From Hofstenia miamia (lineage: Eukaryota; Xenacoelomorpha; Acoela; Hofsteniidae), in the NCBI GenBank assembly GCA_900660155.1, contig CABFPE010000252.1, positions 607,790 through 671,789 of the forward strand: a stretch of DNA of 64,000 nt. The letters run 5' to 3'. Below, one piece after another: positions 13,291 to 22,899 of the stretch (the first letter of the stretch is position 1; every line of letters begins with the position of its first letter). Below the pieces are notes generated by a model. It was not told the origin of the DNA. It saw only the letters and a program-made list of their open reading frames with translations, and did no database searches. The translations under genes were made by a program, and so were the position numbers.

Positions 13291-13428
13291 NNNNNNNNNN
13301 NNNNNNNNNNNNNNNNNNNNNNNNNNNNNNNNNNNNNNNNNNNNNNNNNNNNNNNNNNNNNNNNNNNNNNNNNNNNNNNNNNNNNNNNNNNNNNNNNNNN
13401 NNNNNNNNNNNNNNNNNNNNNNNNNNNN

Positions 13429-13463
<35 letters not shown>

Positions 13464-16062
13464 GAAATAAATAGTTAAAAAATTGAAGAAACTTGCGAGA
13501 TTATTAAATTAGAGAAGGATTTAACAAGAATATCAAACATCATTATTCAAGTATAACAAAAAATGTCTAGAAATAGTGTCGCTCTGATATCGGTCAATAG
13601 TCACGTGTATTAAGTTGAATAACTTTAATCAAGTGATAGCTAATTAATTTAACCAACTTTATAAGAATGCATTTACTGGAAAAAATATATTAGCATTTGG
13701 CATGAGAATATCTGACAGGTGAGAAAGGCTTTAATTATAATGAACCTGAAGAGTTTAAGGCAGTAGAATACGAAAAATTATATCAAATTTTAATCGAAAT
13801 GCAGCTAAAACTCACTGAACAACGAAATGTGCAGACTCTTTTCTACTTTGATTTCCATAAATAATGGCTGGACGCGAATAGAAGATTAGATAAGTAATTA
13901 AGGGGCCCATATATTCACAAAGAAACACCGTACTCCAGCCAATCTGCGGACCAAGATCTTTAAAATATAGCTGATACATTGTTCCTGATTTAGGAAATTC
14001 TTTAATGGAAAAGTCATCTTTCAACATTTTGCCAGCTAAGATATAAACATTAGAGAAAATTACACATTTTCTATTAATATGCAAATAAACAAAGAATTTG
14101 AATTATACAATAATGATGACGTCTGACGTGCTAAGGAAATACAAAGTTGTCAAATTCCTTTAAATATAAATAGATTCAAATGGCCATTTTCTTATATCGA
14201 AGAGCAACATACATTGGACCAATAAATGAAAGCATCAATATCATTGCATATTTCAAATATTAGATTCTCTAATTTAAAACGAATAAAATAAAACATGCTT
14301 ACATTTTTCTGCTTTGTAGGCTTGCCGGTCGGGGTAATATTTTGGAACTAAACGAAATCCAATAAAAATACAGAGTTTGCATTGAATCATACAAATCGTA
14401 AACACAAGAATAAAAATAGTAATAATGCATATAATGTCTCCAATAAATTTGAAACAGGTATAGCTAACGTTAACTAAACGAAATAATTCGAAGTTTTACC
14501 AAATTGAATCAGATAGACTTCAATTAATATAACGCCAAATGCTGTATATTTTCATATCAATATCATTCATCTTGAAGAAAATAAAAATTATAGAATCGCA
14601 ACAAAAATAATACAATTAGCCCCAAACTAAAAATCAGAAAAATCTATTACTTATTTGATATTTACTGCTCTATTGACGAAAATACTAGGATCTAGAAAAT
14701 AAATTCAAATAACTAGGACAATGAAACCCTCGATTACCAAAAAATGCTAGAATCGAGCTTCAGAATGACCAAATACATAAAAAAATATATTTAGAAATCT
14801 AGAAATATTAGTCTTCCTTATCAAAAACGACAATTCACACAAATACTTATATAAAATGGATACGCCATCATTCGACCCAAAGAATAAGGGAACCTATTAA
14901 GAATTATACAAGCTTTCAGAAAAAGGCCTTTAAAAAATTCAATTGTTAAAATGAATCTTTCATTAACTAAGGGAATTACATGTATGCCTTGCACTAGTAG
15001 CGACGAAATGCCATTAAGCAAATTAAACCTAATATATCTACTTTTATGATAAGCCACATAATGTCGATACAGTTACTAATCGCAGACGAGGGAACTTAAT
15101 GCTAACAATATGGCCTGCAGACCACAAGATGAAGCGTTGGGTGTAGAGGCACCCCCGTCAAGAAGCCTCATACTATATCAAAGTTTCAAACGATGCAGAT
15201 TACTTTTTTCCAATTGCAAAGGCACTGTTCATAAGGAATTCGTTCCTTCAGGTTTAAACAATAAATCAAGAAAATTATTTGGAAGTTCTAAAACGTTTAT
15301 TGGAAATAGTAATGCCAAAACGTCTTCGATTATGGAGCAGAGGCAAGTTGTATCTTCTTCTGCTGAAGATTTAAAAAGAAGCAGGTAAGAGTACGTCCAC
15401 ACCCCCCTGCTCTCCAGATTTGGTTTCCCAAACATAATATGCAATAAAAGACAAATAGCATCCAGAAAGTAAGCATTCAAAATTCGGCGAAAAATAAAAT
15501 CCGCTACAGCATCCCAGGAGAGATTTACAAAAAGCGCTACTTCGATCTAGTCAGGTGATGGAGCAAGGACAATTAAATGAGAGGTGATCATTTCGAACGA
15601 TGTTTAGAAAGGCTTGTTTGGTTTATAAATTTTAAAGCAATAACTACAATTAATAGATATAAATGTATCCAAAGGCTGCATATCCTTATACATAATGTTA
15701 CATTCAAATTGCATTTGTAAATAGCAAGTTGTAATATTTTGTATTTTTCAGTTGTAAATTGTATTATAATTGTAAAAAACTTCATCACATTACTATTGTT
15801 TTTCAAATCCTCCATTGGATTAAAGAGCTATTTGTTGACTTTCTCAACAGGCCAAATCAGATATCAAATAAGTTATTTACAAAATAGTTAGTTCGTTAAA
15901 AACAAATTAATCTTACATAATTTGGCGTAAGCGAGCTTTATATCACCTATAGTGGAAGAACTTGAGAACTAAAATTACGTGAATGACAATATAAACATAA
16001 ATATAGCCTACTCCTCCGACCGTTGCCAAAAGTTTTCCAGACTTAGCATGACGAATTTCAAC
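8661..16062 (-). CDS. TECR: very-long-chain trans-2-enoyl-CoA reductase (partial gene, six exons)
   Basis: TECR carries out the last reduction of the very-long-chain fatty-acid elongation cycle in the endoplasmic reticulum membrane, using NADPH. Six exons are read on the minus strand: 16012-16062, 15917-15968, 14303-14347, 13816-14035, 8847-9066 and 8661-8807. Every junction has GT/AG and the phases fit (0,1,1,2,0). The first exons give the N-terminal ubiquitin-like domain ('[17 protein letters not shown]', then '[13 protein letters not shown]', '[14 protein letters not shown]'). The next gives '[20 protein letters not shown]', and the last two the catalytic membrane domain: '[18 protein letters not shown]', '[11 protein letters not shown]', 'NHPLYTPP', '[19 protein letters not shown]', 'ACPNYTYE'. 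These are close to the animal TECR sequence from near residue 6 to about 240. The start exon and the final ~55 residues were not found; no stop interrupts the exons. Two introns are only 43 and 39 nt, one is 4.7 kb. Confidence 0.93.
9067..10487. other. TECR intron sequence, nothing recognised
   Basis: Part of the 4.7-kb TECR intron. AT-rich with no coding signal, RNA gene or defined repeat that I could support. Confidence 0.5.
10488..10640 (+). repeat. dispersed repeat copy (pairs with 31260-31465)
   Basis: 'GACACATCCATTGGCGAATG' and 'CGAACGTAATGCTGAAAATT' here match 'GAACACATCCATTGATGAAT' and 'CGAACGTAATGTTGAAAATT' near 31298-31345 in the same orientation. Both copies continue with similar spacing to a run of 'AAAAAACGATT' or 'AAAAAACAATT'. 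Family not recognised. Confidence 0.5.
10641..11744. other. TECR intron sequence, nothing recognised
   Basis: AT-rich intronic DNA without a supportable feature. An 86-codon minus-strand open stretch at 11177-11437 has no similarity or context to support it. Confidence 0.5.
11745..12156. mobile_element. non-autonomous hAT-type element (MITE) in TECR intron
   Basis: Begins 'CAGTGTTGATCGATTTAAAT' and ends 'TTTTTTTTCCAACACTG', giving a CAGTGTTG inverted terminus. It is flanked by CCCATACG (11737-11744) and CCCACACG (12157-12164), an 8-bp target duplication with one change. The left and right subterminal parts are filled with repeated 'GATTTAAATC'-like palindromes. It has no coding capacity. The CAG start and 8-bp duplication point to hAT. 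Confidence 0.8.
12157..12905. other. TECR intron sequence, nothing firm
   Basis: No supportable gene. A plus-strand reading at 12748-13005 ('[20 protein letters not shown]') looks faintly coding and runs into the 45-bp duplication described next, but it has no recognised similarity and no splice or start context. Confidence 0.4.
12906..12995 (+). repeat. two tandem copies of a 45-bp unit
   Basis: 12906-12950 and 12951-12995 are identical, starting 'AGTGAATGACCACCCAATTT'. The length is a multiple of three, so the overlapping plus-strand open frame simply gains 15 residues. Confidence 0.9.
13117..13458. repeat. TA microsatellites around a 138-N assembly gap
   Basis: (TA)n tracts at about 13117-13138, 13259-13290 and 13429-13458 flank 138 Ns (13291-13428). 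The gap lies inside one TA array, so the true length of the array is unknown. Confidence 0.95.
15110..15620 (+). pseudogene. mariner transposase remnant in TECR intron
   Basis: Plus-strand mariner (Mos1-like) transposase, broken. '[12 protein letters not shown]' matches the mariner 'G.VH.EF.P.G' block. In the next frame '[20 protein letters not shown]' with '[10 protein letters not shown]' matches the segment around 'TVN..YLEVL.RL...RPELW'. Near 15395-15425 'TPPCSPDL' is the conserved 'PPYSPDLAP' block, and '[15 protein letters not shown]' then 'MRGDHFE' match the C-terminus. The frame changes several times and the catalytic 'HDNAPAH' block is not readable. The element is antisense to TECR, within its 1.57-kb intron. 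Inverted repeats not identified. Confidence 0.7.
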
Positions 16063-16311
16063 CTATAAATAAATTAGTAAATCAAAGAAACATATTTTAA
16101 TAAGTATATGAATAATTGATAATTCTCTGGTTAATTATACTGAGTGAAGTTAATAACGAAATATTGATTACGAATACAATAACGATTTCCTGTTTTCCTT
16201 CATACATATATATGGATATATGCCACTGAACTCAACTCACACCATATGTTGAAATATTAAGCTCTAGTGTTAAAAAGTACAATTCATATTTATTGAATAT
16301 GCTTTGCTGAT
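16063..16311. other. no feature seen; should lie between TECR exons
   Basis: Sequence directly 5' of the first visible TECR exon. The acceptor 'TTTATTTATAG' precedes that exon. No start exon is recognisable here. Confidence 0.4.
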
Positions 16312-17566
16312 GATAATAATAATAATTAATGACTTTATTTAGCCGCTGAAGGTATACACTACAATAAATAAAAACAAGTCAAGGTTTACGGCAGCGAGGA
16401 CAGTTACAGGAGATGAAATAGGAACAGATGGAAGAGTAGGCAAAGTTGGAGAAGGGCTCAGCATAGAGAAAAGACATCAAAGATTTCTTGAAGCTCGGCG
16501 GCGGGGAAAAGATGTACTTAGAAGCAGTACAAGCACGATTGGAACATTGCGGAAGAGGGCAAAGAGTGAGGAATTAGTTTGCGAAGACGTAAGGACACAT
16601 GACCAGACCAATTTAAGTCATCTGCAAGTTGAACTCCAAGATTAGTATGATGAGGGGAAAAGTTCACAGGAAGAGGAAGATCAGAAGGGGAGATACTGCA
16701 AAGGAAATACCACATGTCTTGCTTGGGCTAAACTCAAGATGGTTAAGAGAAGACCAAGTAGACAAATGCTCAAGATAGGAAGTAATATTGGAGTCCAAAG
16801 GCCTACCAAAGTTGAAAATCGCATTGTCATCAACGTACAGTAGACAGGGCGAGTTGAGGACTGATTGAGGGAGGTCGTTGATAGCAACAAGGAAGAAGAG
16901 AACCGCAAACACGGAACCTTGAGGAGCACTACTAGAAACAAGAGCAGGGGAAGAAATAGACGAGTTGATTTTGACACACTGACAACGAATGGACAAGTAA
17001 GACTGAAAGAGTTCGATGAAATCAGCATCAAAGCCAAATAAACTTAATTGGTCAAGAAGGATAGAATAAGAGAGCCGATAAAACCTTTAAAAATGTCAAG
17101 AAAGATAATGCAACCAGGATCATTACGATCAGAGTGGAAATAGCAGTTTTCAATCAAAGTGAGCAAGTTAGTCATGGTAGAATCACTTGGAAGGTTACCA
17201 TGCTGAGAAGCGGACAAAAGGTGACAAAAGACAAGAAGCTCAAAGATTGGATGATAAGAAGTGACTTGAGAGGAGGGAAGCTGATTGGATCCAAGATGTT
17301 TTCCAGCAAAGCGGAAAACGCTTAGAGGAGCAAATGTAGGAGAAGAGATGCTTTAAATGGATGGAAAAATTTGAGGAAGTTTCGTGGATTACAAAGGATG
17401 GGACGCCATCAGGATAGTACGGACCAGACAGCTTGCAGGACTTAAGCATGAGGGAAATATCATGGGCGTCTGGCAGCTTCTGTAAATCATTGATCGATAA
17501 CTTAGTCACAGGCATGATATATGGATAATTGAGAAACTGAGTACTAATTAATCTATGTAATAACAA
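16312..17566 (-). mobile_element. LINE (CR1/Jockey-like) 3' fragment, degenerate
   Basis: Minus-strand reverse transcriptase of a non-LTR retrotransposon. From its 5' side: 'SLMLKSCKLSGPYYPDGVPS' and 'FPLCWKTSWIQ' (the K...G.DG.P and W..A.I.P blocks), then 'VSSSAPQGSVFAVLFFLVAI' with 'NDLP', then 'LLYVDDNAIF', whose YVDD is the catalytic palm motif near 16826-16837, then 'HTNLGVQLADDLNWSGHV'. The pieces shift frame several times, so it is dead. The 3' end (low coordinates) finishes in a simple TTA/TGA-rich tail at 16308-16328, typical of CR1/Jockey-type tails. It is 5'-truncated at about 17566. Exact clade uncertain. Confidence 0.75.
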
Positions 17567-18934
17567 TATTCGTGAATTTATTGTTATGCTTGATTTTTAG
17601 AGACTTAATTTTCTTAAAAGTTAAAATATTGCTATTGTGTGTTTTAATAGCTACAGGCCAAATTCCAAGTAAAAGAAAACAGTAAACATTAGCATTGAGC
17701 GGTTTTTCAAATCTGAAAAATCACAGGATTGAACGTCGAAAAAATGTCAGAATATTTTAGGATTGGAGATATTCTTCAACATTCAATGAACTGAGACGGA
17801 GGGGGTCCAGCAGTACCTTGAATGTCATTTTTGAATTTCATTCTTTAAATGTGTTTTTAATGCAAATTCATATAATGTTATAAAAGACTAACACGATACA
17901 TATATATTTGTATATAACGTTGCCTTATTTGATCAGTCATTTGCATGTTAAAACGCGTACAAAAAATTTCGTGATAAACTCAAGCCTGCAAGACAAAAGT
18001 TTGATGGTAAGACTCCAAGATAAATAGCGCTCCTCCCATGAGAATTTAATGATTGATCAAGGTAGGAATAAGTCAAACAATTGGTTATAGATTACATCAT
18101 GTGACTTACGAATCACTTGATTTTCCTCTAAAGTGAGGCAAGACGTACGATGCATAGCAGTATGAGCCATAGGCATTATGATGTAAAATAACAGCAATAG
18201 ACTGAGGCATTTTGAAAGTGAAAATAATGAATCTTAAGGTAACAGCAAGAACATATAGAAGATAAATATTCAGACGACTACAATGTCCCAAATTCAAGTA
18301 ATTTATTCATAATTAATTATACTGTATATTTCTGTAAATATTAATGTTAACTGTAGTTAACGAATACTTTTGATAATAAAAATAGCAAAGTAAGAACAAA
18401 CATTCAAATAAAATATAATACATGATAACAGTTTGATTAAAAGCATACACAAGTAGAAGGTATAAGAATGAAATTAAAATTCAACTGCATACAAAAAAAC
18501 AAAAGATTAAAATTACTATATTTAATGCTAAACTAGATCGTTAGGAGTCAGAACATGAAAAAGCTCAAGCATTTTAGTGGTAAACAATAGTTAACAATTT
18601 TCAAATTATTTTCTCCTACATGATGCTTAAAACAGCACTTTTTTCTAAATTATCTCAATGATTAATAGTAGAATTCGAAGTTATATATGTAATTTGATGG
18701 CAGCAATGCCTTATGACTAAGTAAAAACTCATTCAATTCATCCATTAATAAAAAACCACAATATATTTTTAGGTTAGTTTTGATAAATTTATATTAGTTT
18801 TTACATAAAATAAAGATTGCATAAAGAAAATTTTACAAACGTAAATATAGATTTATTGCAAAAGCTATGTGACCATTATACAAAAAAGCATTTTTAGAAA
18901 TTTTACAAAGAATTTACAAAATCTCAAACAATTA
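17567..18934. other. intergenic; one weak exon-like stretch
   Basis: Mostly AT-rich. On the minus strand 18110-18286 is open, contains 'MPQSIAVILHHNAYGSYCYA' after a hydrophobic run, and ends at a consensus GTAAGT (18104-18109). It could be an exon, but I recognise no family and no partner exon. Confidence 0.3.
18852..18857 (-). terminator. poly(A) signal of the myosin light chain gene
   Basis: AATAAA on the minus strand, 78 nt downstream of the stop codon at 18935 and in the right orientation. No competing signal is closer. Confidence 0.6.
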
Positions 18935-19396
18935 TTAGTTATTGTTATTTATAATAACATTTAAAAGTTCATCTATCTTGATCATGCCCTCACTATCATC
19001 CATTCCTTGAAGAATAAGATCAGCTTCATCATCTTGCAAACGTTCTCCTAATTTAGTTAGCAGATGTTTTAAGTCAATTCTTGAAATACGACCTTGGCCT
19101 TCTTTATCAAAAACTCGGAAGCCTTCATAAAATTCGGACATAGATTTTAAAGCATCTTTCTTTTCAGCTAAATCCAAATACATCGGTATGAATTCTTCAA
19201 ATGTGAACCTTTTATGGGGGTTTTCTTTAAAATTTGAAACGCGATTGACATCGGCAACTGTGGGATTCAGTCCTAGGGCGCGAACGCAATCCCCTATATG
19301 AATAGCTTCAATTTTGGAATCACCTACTCGATCAAATAACATAAAACAATCTCGAAAATCCGATATTTGATCATCGCTTAGTGTATTTGAAGGCAT
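18935..19396 (-). CDS. myosin essential (alkali) light chain, intronless
   Basis: A complete 153-residue protein of the calmodulin-like essential light chain family, which wraps the IQ motif of the myosin neck. 'LSDDQISDFRDCFMLFDRVG' matches the family start; 'GDCVRALGLNPTVADVN' matches the 'LG.NPT..DV' signature; 'FTFEEFIPMYLDLAEKKDA' the second lobe linker; 'EGFRVFDKEGQGRISRIDLK' with 'HLLTKLGERLQDDEAD' the third EF hand. The loops have lost several calcium ligands, as is usual for this family. Length fits (about 150). The stop is followed by an AATAAA, and a TATA box lies upstream. No intron interrupts the coding sequence, although relatives usually have several, so it may be a retained retrocopy. 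An acceptor-like TTTTAG ends 2 nt before the ATG, allowing a 5'-UTR intron or a trans-splice site. No disabling change is seen. Confidence 0.92.
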   Translation of the reverse strand: MPSNTLSDDQISDFRDCFMLFDRVGDSKIEAIHIGDCVRALGLNPTVADVNRVSNFKENPHKRFTFEEFIPMYLDLAEKKDALKSMSEFYEGFRVFDKEGQGRISRIDLKHLLTKLGERLQDDEADLILQGMDDSEGMIKIDELLNVIINNNN

Positions 19397-19455
19397 GACT
19401 AAAATTTAACATCATGTAATAACTTAAAAATGATAAGGTTTTGTAGTACATCGAG

Positions 19456-19463
19456 TATTTATA
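19456..19463 (-). promoter_or_regulatory. TATA box of the myosin light chain gene
   Basis: TATAAATA on the minus strand, 60 nt upstream of the ATG. That spacing would put the start of transcription about 30 nt before the coding region. Confidence 0.45.
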
Positions 19464-19678
19464 CAAAATCTTGTACACTAATCATGTCATATAATTAATG
19501 GGAGTTAAAAACTTTCAATCAACAACGTCAAAGATCATTCTTTGATAAATAATTTAAGAATAAGGATGTAATTTCTGATTAAGTATAAGTTGTAATAAAA
19601 TATTTTGATATTATTAAAAAATATTCTCATTTCAAAACAGAATTCTAGTGAAATATCGAAAGGTAGCGACGATAGTTT

Positions 19679-20145
19679 GAAGCCCCGTTTACACGATAAG
19701 TTTTTTCCTGATGACCGTTTTCCTTAGTTAGAAAATGTTTACAAACTATTAGCAAATTGGAAAATTGGAATTTTTGAAAAGATTAAAATTCTTTCCATAC
19801 CAAATGTATTTACAAGGTTTTGTGTCAATTGAAGAAACATTGAATGTTTGCGTGTTGAGCGCAAAGTCAGAGGTCACTTAGGCAAAGAGGAGCATGAAAT
19901 ATTTTAAAAAGTCTGCATTCTGTTTAAGGTTAAGAAGCAATTATCAGATCAAGTAAAACTCGGAAGCTGCAAACCTTACTTTCGAGCAAATATCTCAATT
20001 AATTTGTGTTTACACGATAATTTTTCACTTAGATATGTGAAACTTCCCGTGCACAGAGATGTATGTGGAGTGCAATTTACAGCGTATTCTCGAACTTTCA
20101 CATAAATTAAAATCCACACAAATTTTTGGTCGTGTAAACAAAACA
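19679..20145. repeat. MITE-like sequence with TTTACACGA termini
   Basis: 'CCCCGTTTACACGATAAG' (19684), 'TGTGTTTACACGATAATTTT' (20006) and the inverted 'TCGTGTAAACAAAACAC' (20128) recur within 460 bp. The 20006-20145 part forms an imperfect inverted-repeat unit. The motif resembles the terminus of the larger element at 58281. Boundaries and target duplication are not clear. Confidence 0.45.
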
Positions 20146-20529
20146 CACAATAACACCTACTACCAATTCACAAATCAAAGCAATAAATCGTCATTTGTTT
20201 CATTATCGCGTTAAGCAAGATTGATACTTACAAACTTTCTTGAAGAATAGCACACACGTTTATTCAATGCCCAAATTAATCGCAAAATTAGATAAAGAAC
20301 ATTGCTTAACGTGTTCGATGTGATCCATTCCTATAGATATCAGATGGTGTACAACTTTTGTCGTATAATTTCGAATTCTTATATTAGCAAATACAGTGTA
20401 ATCTTGCAAACATCGAATAAGGCAATTTAGACCTCAAAAAGATAGAAATAAACTTTTCGAAGTTGAATTTTATTGCTACGAAAGATTTCATTGAATTGCA
20501 TTAAATAAGGTTGAATAATTGTTGCAAAA

Positions 20530-20625
20530 TTTTTAAATTTTGGGTGAGGGATTGGATTAGGGTTAGAGTTAAATTACTATTGTATGACGTCATTGAATGG
20601 GGTCGCTTAAAATAAAATAACGTCC
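20530..20625. repeat. single arm of the 20781-21008 MITE family
   Basis: 'GGGTGAGGGATTGGATTAGG' followed by 'GTATGACGTCATTGAATGGG' resembles the reverse complement of the left arm of the neighbouring MITE, here with no partner arm. Confidence 0.55.
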
Positions 20626-20780
20626 ATATACCTTTCGAGATAAAACGTAAGGAGTTTATACATTACGTGGAAAAACACAGCGAGAGGTATTTTATATAAC
20701 CGTGCTTTAAAAATAAATGTTCGAAAATTGTAGGAATAGAGACTCTAAATAGAGTATACCTACACTTCAGTTAAGCAAAG

Positions 20781-21008
20781 GGCGTTATTGTACTTTATGG
20801 GACCCAGTTTGAGTGACGTCATAAAATGGGTATAAAACTCTAACCCTAACCCCAATCCCTCACCCAAAACTTGGGTGTTTTGCAAAAAATTAATCAACAA
20901 GATGAAATGCAATATAATTGCATTGGTTGGGGAGTAGGGTTAAGGTTCGAGTTTAATACCCATTTTATGACGTCACTCCAACTGGGTCTCCTAAAGTACA
21001 ATAACGCC
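20781..21008. mobile_element. foldback MITE with perfect 8-bp target duplication
   Basis: Starts 'GGCGTTATTGTACTTTATGG' and ends with the inverted 'GTACAATAACGCC'. The two ~100-bp arms pair nearly end to end, both carrying 'GACGTCA' and 'CCCATTTTATGACGTCA'-like blocks. AAGCAAAG lies on both sides (20773-20780 and 21009-21016), a perfect target duplication, so this insertion is well delimited. No coding capacity. Confidence 0.88.
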
Positions 21009-21016
21009 AAGCAAAG

Positions 21017-22482
21017 AATTGAGGTGATAGTACCAATTTAATTTTGGGTACACTTAATTAAATTTGACATATCAATCCATATTCAAATTCGATCTGAAAT
21101 GAATCATAACAGCTAAATAAGGCTTAGATCCAATTAGCCGTTTATTTTGACATTCGTAAACATTTTCGAATTTAGCTATTCAAGAATTTATAATAAATTA
21201 CTGTGGATGTGCAAACTAGGCAGTTTGGGAACAATGTTTGTCTTTACAATAACAAGAAGTTAAATTAATTGGAATTTTGTCAAAAATTCCCAAGCGACGT
21301 ACTTTTCACAACCACCAAAATAAAGCATACAAACAAACAATCTTTCAATTATTTGTTGCATTAAAACAAAAATAATATCGCAATCGCAACTAACCTCCAT
21401 TGTGTTGATTGATTTTCCACTCCTAGTTAGTGATATATCAACTCGACCAACTCCATGTTGTAAAAATGTTCATCAAATGAATTCAAAAACTGACATCAAA
21501 TGAATTCAATGAAGACAATACAATACAGAAAACTAACAAAGAAGCATAAATATAATGAATTTTCAAATTCCTTCCAAATTTATAATTATAGATGCTGCAC
21601 AGTTCAACTGCAGAGCTTAACCAGCAGAAAAAAAATAATTTCAATCAAGGTTTTAGAGTTGAGCATAATTTACTATGTCTAAATTTGAGTTTTTAAGTTT
21701 TGGGTTTGAGTTTGAGTATGTTTTTATGAGAAACCTCCATCTTTGTAGAATTCTTTCAAATGTTAACAAAAATCCTAGTTTTTCAGGCAAAAATATATAT
21801 TTCTATTTATATAGAAACTGAAGTTTGAAATATTTCTTACAATAATTTCAATTGGATATTGATGATTTCTCTTCCTAGCTTTTCTAATTGAGCTATGTGA
21901 TGATAATCTGCATTTCAAATTTCATTTTTGCAATAAGTGCCATTTGAGATTAATGGAAAAACTTTGCAAAATTTTTAAATAAGTTTGGGAGGCAATATAT
22001 AGTGGGAATTAGATAGCAAAACAAACATAAATTTTTGTAAAAGACTCGAAATTTTATTCAATTTTTCCCAACTGAAGCAAATTTCATTTTCTAATAATCA
22101 TTTCAGAACCCTTCATTCATAATCTGTGTCTTTGTGCCTGATGATAACAATTTGAAAATTGATCTATTACTTCAATCTCATAGTTATTCAATATTGATAG
22201 TGTGTTATTTTCCTTTGTATGTTTCATGACCATTGTGGTTACTGAAAATCGAACATCTTTGCCATTATAATTGTTATCATGAAAGAAATTCCATGGTTTA
22301 TCAAACCAAAATTTATTATTACTTACATAAGGCCAGTAGGAAGTTCAAATCAATGTCAATTGTATTTTGTAAAGAGGGATTGTGCAATAGAAATAAGTTC
22401 TGTACTCAAATACAATTTATGGAAACCCACCATAATTTATTGTGAGTATTGAAATGTGTGGCTTACTCTGAATCCTAAGTAC
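21017..22482. other. intergenic, nothing recognised
   Basis: AT-rich DNA with short open stretches (e.g. 21500-21682, 22233-22445) that show no similarity, start context or splice sites I can defend. Confidence 0.5.
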
Positions 22483-22855
22483 CATATTTTACGGCATATA
22501 AGACCCCATTTTTTTGCAAAATTTTTACAGTCAAAGTCAGGGGGTGGTCTTATATGATATACATTAAAATAATCAAAGACTAAATTATTATTTTTCATGC
22601 GGCAATGAATTTATTTAAAGTCGATTTTCATTGGCTGAATAAATTTAATTTAACCCTTATTGTAGTAATGTATGATTAAATTGTTCTCAATTAATAGTCA
22701 CTTGAAGGGAATTTGTTGATATTACATTGTTTTTCTTGGTTGCCAATAGTTGGGGGTGGTCTTATCCGGCGTGCATAGAAAATTCCATCTTTTTTTGTTC
22801 CAAAGTATGGGGGTGGTCTTATATGATGTATGGTCTTATATGCCGTAAAATACAG
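22483..22855. mobile_element. MITE with TATTTTACGGCATATAAGAC termini
   Basis: Left end 'CATATTTTACGGCATATAAG' is inverted at the right end as 'CTTATATGCCGTAAAATACAG'-like sequence (22835-22855). Internally, 'GGGGGTGGTCTTAT' occurs three times (22540, 22752, 22808). The flanks do not show a clean target duplication. I associate the 'ACGGC.TATAAGAC' terminus with widespread animal MITEs, from memory only. Confidence 0.7.
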
Positions 22856-22899
22856 TAGTAGCAAAATTTGAATACTTTTTAATAATGCAAGCCTCTATT

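Noticed and set aside
13258-13461. Open frame of alternating Tyr and Ile
   Set aside because: Translation of TA microsatellite and Ns.
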